From Paraburkholderia unamae (lineage in GTDB: Bacteria > Pseudomonadota > Gammaproteobacteria > Burkholderiales > Burkholderiaceae), in the NCBI RefSeq assembly GCF_003268775.1, contig NZ_QLSU01000025.1:62001-126000 (forward strand): DNA of 64,000 nt, given 5' to 3'. The notes under the pieces are model-generated. The model was not told the DNA's origin and made no database searches. It was given only the letters and a program-made list of their open reading frames with translations. The position numbers were made by a program, and so were the translations under genes. Shown here in pieces: positions 1 through 7,145 of the stretch. The first letter of the stretch is position 1; each line of letters starts with the position of its first letter.

Positions 1-763
1 GAATGATCGCGTCGCGCGTGAGATTCTCGCGCGGCAAAATGCGTACGAGCTTGCCGTCGCGCAGCACCATCACGCGGTCCGACACGCGCTCGATCTCGCC
101 AAGCATGTGCGTGACAAGCAGACACGTCACGCCGCGCGCGTTGGCCTTGCGCACGTAATCGAGCAGTTGTTCGGCGGTGTGCGCGTCGAGGCTGGAAGTG
201 GGCTCATCGAGAATCACGAGCCGCACAGGCGTATCGGTTTCGGTGAACGCACGGGCAATCTCCACCATCTGGCGCTGCGTGAGCGTGAGATCGGACACCA
301 GTTCACTACCGCTCAGTCCATTGCCGGGGAAGATCTCTTCGAGTTTCGCGCGCATCAGCGCGCTCGCGCGTTTGCGCCAGCCGCGCCCGCGCAAACGCGG
401 ATGCACGACGCACATATTCTCGGCAATGCTGAGGTTCGGGCAGAGCGAGAGTTCCTGAAATACGCAGCGCACGCCCGCGCGGCGCGCGGCGTCGGCGTCG
501 TAGTGCTGGGTGCGGTTGCCGCCGGTTTCGATATACCCGTCGGTTGGCGTGTAGACGCCGGCCAGCACTGCCATCAACGTCGATTTGCCGGCTCCATTGT
601 GGCCCGCAATGCCAACGCATTCGCCCGCCATGAAATCGAAATCGATCTCCGACAAGGCCCTTACATTTCCAAAACTTTTACCGATACCGGAAAACCGTAT
701 GAGTGGGGACGCGCCTTCCTTCGACTTGATGTTATCGATCACATCCTTGCTCCGAGAAAACAT
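1..763 (-). CDS. Sugar-type ABC transporter ATP-binding protein (3' part cut by window edge)
   Basis: First half of an ABC ATPase resembling the RbsA/XylG class that energises ribose/xylose-type importers at the inner membrane. About 254 residues are present. Walker A (GHNGAGKST) lies at about residues 54-62, the signature region reads LTLTQRQMVEIARA, Walker B is LVILDEPTSSLD, and the switch histidine is in LLVTHML. Family members have about 500 residues with two ABC modules, so the second module should lie beyond base 1. The ATG at 763 is preceded by AAGGAG at 775-780. Substrate cannot be inferred because neither permease nor binding protein is in view. Confidence 0.88.
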   Translation of the reverse strand, partial: MFSRSKDVIDNIKSKEGASPLIRFSGIGKSFGNVRALSEIDFDFMAGECVGIAGHNGAGKSTLMAVLAGVYTPTDGYIETGGNRTQHYDADAARRAGVRCVFQELSLCPNLSIAENMCVVHPRLRGRGWRKRASALMRAKLEEIFPGNGLSGSELVSDLTLTQRQMVEIARAFTETDTPVRLVILDEPTSSLDAHTAEQLLDYVRKANARGVTCLLVTHMLGEIERVSDRVMVLRDGKLVRILPRENLTRDAII

Positions 764-890
764 TCGCAACGCATCTCCTTGCCGATCGCGGACCGCCTCT
801 CGTCCCGGCAAGACAGTAAGCGCCATGAACAGCGCCCGCTACGCGGTGCCAAATGCGTTCTAATATATTAATATTGTGAAAAACGGCCGA

Positions 891-913
891 CCCATAGGGA
901 TTTGCCCTATGGG
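891..913. repeat. Perfect 9-bp inverted repeat upstream of ABC operon
   Basis: CCCATAGGG (891-899) and CCCTATGGG (905-913) are separated by five bases. The element lies about 130 bases upstream of the ABC ATPase start at 763 and has no T-run after it, so an operator is more likely than a terminator. The binding protein is unknown. Confidence 0.5.
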
Positions 914-1037
914 CTTCGCGACAGTGCTTGTCACGGCGGGTGTCTCCTCCCGGAAAATGGGCCTGCTTATTCGTAAGAATTAACCGTCGAAGCAGTTTAA
1001 GGACACGATCGATAAATTTCTAATGAGAAAATGAGCG

Positions 1038-1065
1038 ATACCAATATCGGTTTCGATATCAGTAT
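1038..1065. repeat. 28-bp imperfect palindrome
   Basis: The arms match at 10 of 12 positions around a GTTT centre, with the perfect core ATATCG/CGATAT. It lies just upstream of the short frame at 1121-1234 and is AT-rich compared with its surroundings. It could be an operator; nothing shows which regulator would bind. Confidence 0.35.
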
Positions 1066-1120
1066 TAACACTGAATGAGGGGTTCACTACAGGACGGCGC
1101 GACCGCGGTCAACGGGTGCA

Positions 1121-1234
1121 ATGCGGGTCAGTTCGAGCGCAGCCGATATCACGGGTGCTTCGCGGAACGTGCTCGACGATGTCTGGGAAGCAGGCAAACG
1201 GCTTGTGGAGACGCTTGCCTCGTTGGCCCTCTAA
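1121..1234 (+). CDS. Possible 37-residue small protein or gene remnant
   Basis: A short ATG-started frame whose translation has a natural amphipathic look (ends VWEAGKRLVETLASLAL), unlike other frames in this gap. The frame is closed upstream by a stop at 1076-1078, so it cannot be extended. No clear Shine-Dalgarno sequence precedes it. It may equally be the tail of a lost gene. I do not recognise a family. Confidence 0.2.
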   Translation: MRVSSSAADITGASRNVLDDVWEAGKRLVETLASLAL

Positions 1235-1976
1235 CCCTTATCTCTGGCAAGCAGCGAGGGGCCGCTTTTCCTCAATAATTCGTTATGCATAATAAATGCC
1301 GAATAACGGGTGGGAGCCTTCACGGCGGCGAGCATAAGAAGCCTGAAGGCACCATCCGGTGCCAGGCGCAGTACAGCATTGAAATGCGAAGCGAGGATCA
1401 ACTTCGCGGCACGTTCGCGCGACGCAGGGGCCGTTCTCCGTACGAGCGTGCTGAATGACGCATTTCGCGCGGCCTCCAGACACGGCGACCTGAACGGGCC
1501 TGACGCATTCCCGCACAGTCACGTCGCCGGCATAGACCGTTTTCGTCGCCAACGCTCGGGTCGTCAAAAGCGCCGAATGGCAGGTCGATGCGTTCGTGCA
1601 GACTCGCGGGAGGAAGCACGGGCTTATGCTCCGCCGGTTCGAAGACACGGGAGAGTTCGAGAAAGATGCGTCTGAACATAGGTTGCTTCCGGATAGCTGC
1701 CGTTCCGGACGCCTTTGCCCGAGAAGTTTTTGCCCCGCCCGCTGCGATGTATCCGATCGCACATGGCCAGCGTCGATGCTGGTTTTTGGCGGCCAATCGA
1801 GAATGTCCGAGCGCCCTGCCGGGTGACCAGGATGAGCGCCGCCCGACATCTTCAGTCAGCGCAAATTCTCCCTGGAATAAATCCGGAGAACAAGCCCTTT
1901 CATAAAGATCGCTTGCCGAGGTCCGATGACTGCCGGTATTGCCGTTGTGGCAATCGATCGTAAGGGACAAGGCACC

Positions 1977-2273
1977 TTATTCGAGAATCAGGAACTTGTC
2001 GCGATTCTTCGCGTCCTTGATCCAGTTTGGTGCGCGTCCCCTGCCGGACCAGGTGGCGCCGGTCGCCGGATCACGATACTTCGCAGGCAGCGCATCGGGC
2101 GAGTGTCGCGGCCTGCCGCGACGACTACCAAAGATCTCCCGTTCCGTATATCCGAATTCAGCCACTTTTGCGCGGATATCAGCGAGAACCGCGTCGTATT
2201 CCTGTTGCCGAATGGCGGCCGCCTGACTCTCGAGTTCGGCGAGTTGTGCTTTCAGTTCCTTGTACGTTGCCAC
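1977..2273 (-). CDS. H-NS family nucleoid-associated protein
   Basis: DNA-binding protein of the H-NS family, expected to bind AT-rich DNA and silence acquired genes. The 98-residue form begins VATYKELKAQLAELE, a predicted N-terminal coiled-coil oligomerisation segment. The C-terminal DNA-binding motif is at about residues 64-92 (YRDPATGATWSGRGRAPNW, with the GRGR core). The GTG at 2273 is preferred over the in-frame ATG at 2288 because GGGGGGA (2280-2286) sits six bases before the GTG, and the family usually begins at (M/V)ATYKEL. A second member of the family lies divergently at 2557. Confidence 0.88.
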   Translation of the reverse strand: MATYKELKAQLAELESQAAAIRQQEYDAVLADIRAKVAEFGYTEREIFGSRRGRPRHSPDALPAKYRDPATGATWSGRGRAPNWIKDAKNRDKFLILE

Positions 2274-2556
2274 GGAATGTCCCCCCATGTGGAAACCACG
2301 CGCTCATGATAGTGACTTTTGTCCGATGCTGATCCGAAGCGGGATGACCCTCAGGCTCATGCTAAATCGCAGTCCTGTTTTCGGCGGAAAGCGGCATATT
2401 CGCCGGGAATGGGCAAACCATTCCATGCGCGCCCCGCAGCCCTTCGGCGAATACCCTGGATTAGGTAACGTATGTCAACCGCCGTGCTATGCTTGCGTTA
2501 TGCGGTTTGCGAGCTGCAATTGTGAAGCAGCCTGTCGCATAGAAGGAGTTTCAAGC

Positions 2557-2898
2557 GTGGATGAACGCAAACGGGATAGCATAATTTCATATCTTCGCCA
2601 CAGGATGGCGGAGTTCGGGATCGAGCCGGAGGATGTCGCGGCCTCGATCGCAGAAGACCAGCTTCGGCAGCGCGCCGCGCGGTACCAGAATGCATCAGGA
2701 GAAAAGTGGGACGGCCAGGGCGAGATTCCGCAGTGGCTCGTTCAGGCGATGAGCGCGGGACAATCGCGCGAGCACTTCGCCATCAGCGCCCCGGTCGAGA
2801 AAACGGCGGCCAAACGCCGTGAAGTCAACTGGGCCGACGATCCGTTCGCCGGTAGCCGTCTGGCGACCGCAACGCCCGAGCGCGTGGGTACCCTCTGA
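2557..2898 (+). CDS. Small H-NS-like protein
   Basis: A 113-residue protein with a recognisable H-NS C-terminal motif at about residues 43-63 (YQNASGEKWDGQGEIPQWL), where the usual GRGR core has become GQGE. The N-terminal part (DSIISYLRHRMAEFGI) is short and lacks an obvious long coiled coil, so oligomerisation may differ. After the motif comes a basic linker and a tail (VNWADDPFAGSRL). The GTG start at 2557 is set by AGAAGGAG at 2541-2548. It is divergent from the canonical H-NS gene at 1977-2273. The altered core may mean weaker or altered DNA recognition. Confidence 0.72.
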   Translation: MDERKRDSIISYLRHRMAEFGIEPEDVAASIAEDQLRQRAARYQNASGEKWDGQGEIPQWLVQAMSAGQSREHFAISAPVEKTAAKRREVNWADDPFAGSRLATATPERVGTL

Positions 2899-3356
2899 GC
2901 ATTCGTGAATCGACGGCGCGGTCGCGACGTTTCTGAAGTGCGTCCAAAGCGGTGCGTTATTGGGCCTGGATGGCGCCGAAGTCAGTCCGGAATGGACGGT
3001 ATCGCCCTTTCAATTGCATTGAGTGCGCGGCTGCCTGCCGGCTCCCGTTGGCTTTGTCTTTATTGCGGGCAAACTCCGGCAATCCTGGCGTCGTTTCTCG
3101 CTACCGCCAGGCATTGAGTCGTTGTCGCTAGCCGCGCGGTTAGTTCCAACGTGGATTCCAGGCATCTATTCGGCTGTGCAACAGCCGAAGCGGCATCACC
3201 ATACATGGCGTTTTACCGGTATCGTTATCCGCTGGCACGCCTCTGCCCTGACACTCGCGACTTTGACGCGTCAAAGATGAATTGCGGCATCCACTCTTGA
3301 CGAGCCGAGACGGATCCCAATATGGCATTTCGATATCCATTAATCGGCTACTCGAT
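2899..3356. other. Intergenic stretch with a perfect 16-bp palindrome
   Basis: No convincing gene in about 460 bases; the frame at 2905-3117 has no ribosome-binding site or family resemblance. The notable element is CTTTGACGCGTCAAAG at 3261-3276, about 80 bases upstream of the next gene. Confidence 0.5.
3261..3276. promoter_or_regulatory. Perfect palindrome, candidate operator
   Basis: CTTTGACGCGTCAAAG is a perfect 16-bp palindrome and lies 80 bases before the ATG at 3357. Its position fits an operator for the downstream small gene. No regulator is adjacent apart from the H-NS-like genes. Confidence 0.4.
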
Positions 3357-3836
3357 ATGCCTGACAGCAAAAACTATCGATCCTTGCGTCAGCGGTCCGC
3401 AGGCGCGCATGCGAAGTCGCTCTTTCTCCCCATGCCCCGGAAGGAAGCCTCGGATCTCGCCTTGCGTGCGCGGATCGCACTTGAGCGTCTGCGCAATGGC
3501 GAAGCCAGCCGCTCGCTCGTCAATCTCATTTCACAGGTTGTGATCATCGCGGGGTTCATCATCCGTGCGGGACATGGGAAGCTCGATATCGCGGAGATTG
3601 AACGCGTTGAACGTGGGCTCGGACAAGTGCTCTCCGAGGCGGATCACACGGGAACGTGGAACGTGTCCGAGTCGTTGATCGACGGTATCACCGCCGTGGT
3701 CAACGAGTACGACCGTCAACTGTGCGTGACCCGCATGGAGATCGTTGCCCGGGCGAGCGATCACCTCGGAAAGCTTGTTGATCTCGCCGTGCGTGAAACG
3801 CGCACCAATGATAGCCACCTCCAGGTTGCACAGTAG
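3357..3836 (+). CDS. Uncharacterised small protein
   Basis: A 159-residue protein with no transmembrane segment. It begins with a basic N-terminus, then LFLPMPRKEASDLALRARIALERL at about residues 21-44, then a hydrophobic helix (LVNLISQVVIIAGFI). The LPMP-K-A layout recalls a group of Burkholderia proteins often labelled Fis-family regulators, though no helix-turn-helix is visible here; this resemblance is from memory and unverified. The first ATG (3357) was chosen; an upstream TTG at 3282 would add 25 residues that look non-coding. A palindrome at 3261-3276 may control it. Function unknown. Confidence 0.6.
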   Translation: MPDSKNYRSLRQRSAGAHAKSLFLPMPRKEASDLALRARIALERLRNGEASRSLVNLISQVVIIAGFIIRAGHGKLDIAEIERVERGLGQVLSEADHTGTWNVSESLIDGITAVVNEYDRQLCVTRMEIVARASDHLGKLVDLAVRETRTNDSHLQVAQ

Positions 3837-4662
3837 CTTCTTCGTGTTTCATCTCGCGCCCGATGGAACCTGAGTGATCGGGCGTCACAGGATATAAATT
3901 CAGCCGGAGTAGCATGAGGTTCTCCCGGTCCCATCTGTCTCGGCCGTTGCGCTGCTGAAATTTCAGGCGTGTGGGTAACATCAACGGCTTCCATCGCCAC
4001 GCGGGTTCCTCCGCCCCACGTACCGACTGAGCCTTTCCATGTCGGCAAGACTCAAATCGTGTTTGCGCCTCAGGTTGCGGATTTGGGTCAGGTCGACTCA
4101 TGCCTGTTTCGCCGCGAGAGCGACTACTGGCTTCTGAAGCTTTGCAAAGTTCGGTGACCAGTAATTTAGGATTACATAGCTGATCGCGAATTTGGCTACC
4201 GATGTTCGTTTTCGACGCGGCCGGCTGCTGGGACTTTTCTCTGCATCTAGAAGGATTAACAAGAGGACACGCCCGATAGAGGTGAGCGAGGACAATCTGA
4301 AATATATTTAGTAATGCAAACTGTATCTTGATGATATTTGGCGGCAAAGGAGCCAAGGGCTATGCTCGGCCAGGCGGACAAACTTGAACACGTCAAAGCC
4401 CGGTGTGGGATCGCATGCTCGGCCTACTTCATAAGAAGGCACCGGGAACATCGCTCGCGACTTACCGCCCACTCCCGCGTGCCTAACCAGTAGCAAAGAC
4501 ACACATAAGTTCGCACAGGAAGCGCTACGTGATTCGTGCTGCAAAGACGGTGCGGGTCGCAGTGAGATATGTGCTCAACCTTCCGCCGGGCAAGAAGTGC
4601 GTAAGCGGCGAGCATTGGTGGCAAATGCCAGTGTCTGAAATCTTCGCCCCGTCTTACCCCGC
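3837..4662. other. Gene-poor stretch between small gene and rep
   Basis: About 825 bases with several stop-interrupted frames. On the minus strand 3981-4097 there is a 38-codon stretch between two stops that reads like a real protein (LTQIRNLRRKHDLSLADMERLSRYVG), with no start codon, so probably a remnant. Nothing else recognisable; no rRNA, tRNA or insertion sequence ends seen. Confidence 0.45.
3981..4097 (-). pseudogene. Possible gene remnant (38 codons, no start)
   Basis: Stop-to-stop fragment with an ordered helical translation (IRNLRRKHDLSLADMERLSRY), bounded by TGA at 4098-4100 and TGA at 3981-3983. It has no start codon and no ribosome-binding site. The helix-loop-helix look hints at a DNA-binding fragment, but the family is not recognised. 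Confidence 0.2.
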
Positions 4663-5829
4663 TCAGGCAGTCGACTGATCTGCACGCATGCCGAGGAAGC
4701 TCCTCAGTCCGGCGATATGCGACCGCACGACTTCGGTAACAGGCGCCTTGCCCGGAAGCGACAGGATAGCCACAGGCGGCGCCTGGACAACGCGGCGGAT
4801 CCGGCCGCCTTGGAGCGCGCTCGCAAAGCCTTGCTTCCAGTCGACCGCCACACGTTCAACGCCCTCGTCGACGTTGCAGACCGTGAGTTGCTGGCCATCA
4901 GGAGCGATGCTGTAGCGTACCAGGCCGTCGGCGGACTCGAATGTCTCGCCGGCGTGCCGTTCGGCAACGACAGTGGCTTCCTTGGTCTGTACGGCGCGTT
5001 GCTGCACATCGAGCTCAGCAGCACGCTTTTGACGGATCTGATACCCAAAATCAACGGGGTTGCGAAGCAGTGCACCGAGATAGTTGATCGGGGTGCGAGC
5101 TTGCTTCAGGTGTTCCCACGTAGCTTCGACAACTTCTGAGAGGCGCTTGCCGTGTTCGCGTGCAATCCGCATGAGTTTGAAAATCAGGAAATCAGAAAAA
5201 CCCAGCACCTTCAGACGCTGAAGATCCGCGGGCACCTGTCCTGATTGTCTCTTTTGAAAAGAAGTAGGGCTAAGATCCTTATATATAGCGCCGTCTGCCA
5301 CCTTGGCAGACGGACCCTGCAAAGAATCGGATTCGGTAGGCGTGACAGCCGGCGAAGGCAGGGAGGCAGGCGCGGAGACGGCAGGACGGCTCTCAGTGAG
5401 GCCGAGCAGATCCGTTGCACGTTGGGTCAGGTGCAGGTACGCGCGACCAAAGAGGCCCGCCTCAACGTAGCGGGACTGCGCGCGCCGATCGATCAGACCC
5501 GCGGCTTCCAGATCATCCAGGCTACGGTAGAGCGTGCGCATTGATTGCATCGCGCGTCCGGTCAAAAGCTCGCGACGAGCGAAGACAGCCGCAAAGGGAC
5601 GCTGAGCGTCTACGGTACGCGCCAGCGCGGACAGGAGTGCGCGAGCACGTTGCGGAAGGCCTTCGATATGAGCGGCACGGAATGCTGCCCGGAAAATGAC
5701 CCAGGGCAGATTGGTTGCGTCGCAACTGAACTCAACAAGCGCCTGCGAGTCCGGTGCGGATACTAAAAGGTGCGTTGCGTCGGGGTGAGCGTCACCCTCG
5801 CCAGCAACGTAACGTTGCGCGATAGACAT
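4663..5829 (-). CDS. Replication initiator protein (plasmid/chromid Rep type)
   Basis: Probable initiator of this replicon, 388 residues. An N-terminal winged-helix-like region spans roughly residues 40-150 (PQRARALLSALARTVDAQ, then MRTLYRSLDDLEAAGLIDRR as the probable recognition segment). After a Ser/Pro linker, a second domain includes LGFSDFLIFKLMRIAREHGK and TPINYLGALLRNP. Assignment rests on position (same strand, immediately downstream of parA-parB) and on the winged-helix plus C-terminal layout of initiators in Burkholderiaceae. The first ATG (5829) is preferred; a TTG at 5847 would add six residues. No strong Shine-Dalgarno precedes either. An RNA-type unit divergent from the gene (5866-6003) may control it. 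Confidence 0.8.
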   Translation of the reverse strand: MSIAQRYVAGEGDAHPDATHLLVSAPDSQALVEFSCDATNLPWVIFRAAFRAAHIEGLPQRARALLSALARTVDAQRPFAAVFARRELLTGRAMQSMRTLYRSLDDLEAAGLIDRRAQSRYVEAGLFGRAYLHLTQRATDLLGLTESRPAVSAPASLPSPAVTPTESDSLQGPSAKVADGAIYKDLSPTSFQKRQSGQVPADLQRLKVLGFSDFLIFKLMRIAREHGKRLSEVVEATWEHLKQARTPINYLGALLRNPVDFGYQIRQKRAAELDVQQRAVQTKEATVVAERHAGETFESADGLVRYSIAPDGQQLTVCNVDEGVERVAVDWKQGFASALQGGRIRRVVQAPPVAILSLPGKAPVTEVVRSHIAGLRSFLGMRADQSTA

Positions 5830-5865
5830 TTTTAGCGGCCAAACCAAAAAATGGTTGGTCAGCGC

Positions 5866-5893
5866 TTGACTGTCTGTCGCGATCCGCTACACT
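5866..5893 (+). promoter_or_regulatory. Strong sigma70-type promoter divergent from rep
   Basis: TTGACT (5866-5871) and TACACT (5888-5893) are separated by 16 bases and lie 37 bases upstream of rep, pointing away from it. The predicted start is near 5900. No protein-coding gene follows before the terminator at 5971-6003, so the product would be a short RNA. TACACTC (5888-5894) also forms a perfect inverted repeat with GAGTGTA (5931-5937). Confidence 0.6.
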
Positions 5894-5899
5894 CGGGTT

Positions 5900-6003
5900 T
5901 AGCGTTAAGCCCTTGCCGGTTCCAGCCGGTGAGTGTAACGAGCGAGGTTCCAGCCAAGCCCGTTGCAAAAGCCCTCGGTTCCAGCCGAGGGCTTTTGTTT
6001 TTT
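5900..6003 (+). ncRNA. Predicted ~100-nt RNA with three identical hairpin loops
   Basis: Between the promoter at 5866-5893 and an intrinsic terminator ending at 6003 lie three copies of GGTTCCAGCC (5918-5927, 5946-5955, 5977-5986). Each would put UUCCAG in a hexaloop: CCGG stem at 5916-5929, a weaker GG/CC stem at 5946-5955, and the 8-bp terminator stem. This resembles plasmid copy-control antisense RNAs in size, position and orientation relative to rep. It would be antisense to any rep mRNA reading through from parB. The alternative is a trans-acting RNA using repeated loops. Confidence 0.5.
5971..6003 (+). terminator. Rho-independent terminator
   Basis: GCCCTCGG (5971-5978), loop TTCCAG, CCGAGGGC (5985-5992), then TTTTGTTTTTT (5993-6003). 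On the minus strand the same stem is followed only by TTTTGC, so it may also attenuate reading from parB toward rep. Confidence 0.85.
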
Positions 6004-6050
6004 CAGGGTTCCGTTAGTTCATATCGACTCTCGACAGAAGCTCAGAAACT

Positions 6051-6151
6051 TAAGTCATTGATTTTCAAGGATATCCAAATTGGATGTTGAGCCGAACCCG
6101 GATGCCTTGTTCTGCTAAGTCATTGATTTCATTGCTCATCCAACTTGGATG
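6051..6151. repeat. Two 36-bp direct repeats at 65-bp period containing ATCCAAnTTGGAT
   Basis: TAAGTCATTGATTT occurs at 6051-6064 and 6116-6129, each followed 8 bases later by ATCCAAnTTGGAT (6073-6085 and 6138-6150). The right copy extends to a perfect 21-bp palindrome (6134-6154; arms GCTCATCCAA and TTGGATGAGC around C6144) that overlaps the last codons of parB. The spacing without gaps and position between parB and rep fit a centromere (parS-like) or initiator iterons. It is not the canonical chromosomal parS sequence. Confidence 0.55.
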
Positions 6152-7145
6152 AGCCCTGTTCTTTCTCCAGCTCCGATCGAATGAAGGCGGAGATCTTCTC
6201 GCTCCACTGAGCGGCTTTCTCGCCCCCATCTTTCCCGGCAAATCGAACGCCAATCACGCCGCTTCTCACCGATACGTCGCAAAGCTTGCGCTTGCCGACC
6301 ATGATCGCTTCCGCAGCGGGTGCGGCGGTCTTTGGCTTGGCGGGCGCGGCAAGTTCGAGCGCTCTTTCCTGCGTGATCTCCGTCGACTCAATCAAGGCCT
6401 TGATGGCATTCGTCACCTCAGCTCCGCGACCTTGTTGCGTGAGCGCGGCGAACTTCGCTGCCGCAGTTCCGCCGAGTCGATGGGGGTTGGTGGCGAGCAG
6501 ATCTTTCGCTTCGGCGGGCAGGTTGTCGAACGACAGAATGCGCGCGACATGGCTCTGCGCCAAACCAGAAAGGCGGATGATCTCCGCCTGCGATAGCCCT
6601 TGGTGTTCCTGAATCCGGAGGAATTGCCTGTATTTCTCGAAATCCGGAAGCGAAGGTGCCAGCAGATTGGAGAACAGCGCGGCCAACTCGATTTGGGCCG
6701 GCTCGCCGGTGAACGGCACGCCCCAGATCTTCGCGCGATGCAATTGATCCCTGTAGATCGCCACGCGGTTATTGCCGGAAACGATCTCGTTCCGGCCGTC
6801 CCCTAGCGGGCGATAGACGATGGGGTGGGTAAGCGGGTTGGAGGCGAGGTTGTCGCGGAGTTCGACGAATTCCTGTTCAGACAAAATGCGGCGACGCCCT
6901 GGTATCTCGACAAGCGTAGCGATTTCGACTTCTTGCGCGCCGCTCGTCCCCGCGGACTCCAGTTCCTTGATTCGATCCAGCGCCTGTTGCAGTTCCTTGT
7001 CCTTGTCGGCAAGAATCGGCAGCGAAGCCATAAGTTGGCCAGGTGCGGTCTTCGGGCGGCCCGGCACTTCGTTGTCCGGTCGCTGGGGCCGCGGCGCGGC
7101 GCCTACGGCCGATGACTTGGCCGCCAATCGGTCTCTGATGCTCAT
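6129..7145 (-). CDS. parB: ParB-family partition protein
   Basis: Centromere-binding protein of the replicon's partition system, 338 residues. The ParB/Srx-type N-terminal domain is at about residues 75-150, with GDGRNEIVSGNNRVAIYRD (115-133) in the position of the CTP-binding GERRxRA motif of chromosomal ParB; the GNNR form is usual for plasmid-type proteins. A helix-turn-helix follows at about 183-205 (GLSQAEIIRLSGLAQSHVAR), then a dimerisation C-terminus. The start ATG overlaps the parA stop by four bases, giving coupled translation. The end of the gene carries a 21-bp palindrome, possibly its own binding site. Confidence 0.9.
   Translation of the reverse strand: MSIRDRLAAKSSAVGAAPRPQRPDNEVPGRPKTAPGQLMASLPILADKDKELQQALDRIKELESAGTSGAQEVEIATLVEIPGRRRILSEQEFVELRDNLASNPLTHPIVYRPLGDGRNEIVSGNNRVAIYRDQLHRAKIWGVPFTGEPAQIELAALFSNLLAPSLPDFEKYRQFLRIQEHQGLSQAEIIRLSGLAQSHVARILSFDNLPAEAKDLLATNPHRLGGTAAAKFAALTQQGRGAEVTNAIKALIESTEITQERALELAAPAKPKTAAPAAEAIMVGKRKLCDVSVRSGVIGVRFAGKDGGEKAAQWSEKISAFIRSELEKEQGSSKLDEQ

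Larger units (their letters stand above)
764..1976. other. Long gap with no convincing large gene
   Basis: About 1.2 kb without a frame that looks protein-like. Frames on both strands between 1283 and 1970 exist, but their translations are rich in Arg, Ser and Cys and match no recognised family; they may be chance frames or a decayed gene. Visible structure is two inverted repeats (891-913 and 1038-1065) and a 37-codon frame at 1121-1234. The promoter of the ABC operon should lie in the AT-rich stretch around 855-880. Confidence 0.5.

Noticed and set aside
1283..1970. Overlapping frames of about 190 codons on the - strand
   Set aside because: Low-complexity, Arg/Ser/Cys-rich translations, no ribosome-binding site, no recognisable family; a decayed gene cannot be excluded.
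2905..3117. 70-codon frame on the + strand
   Set aside because: No start context, no family, ends in intergenic sequence.
5842..5856. AACCA/TGGTT inverted repeat near the rep start
   Set aside because: Only five bases per arm around an A-run at the alternative TTG start; too weak to call an operator.
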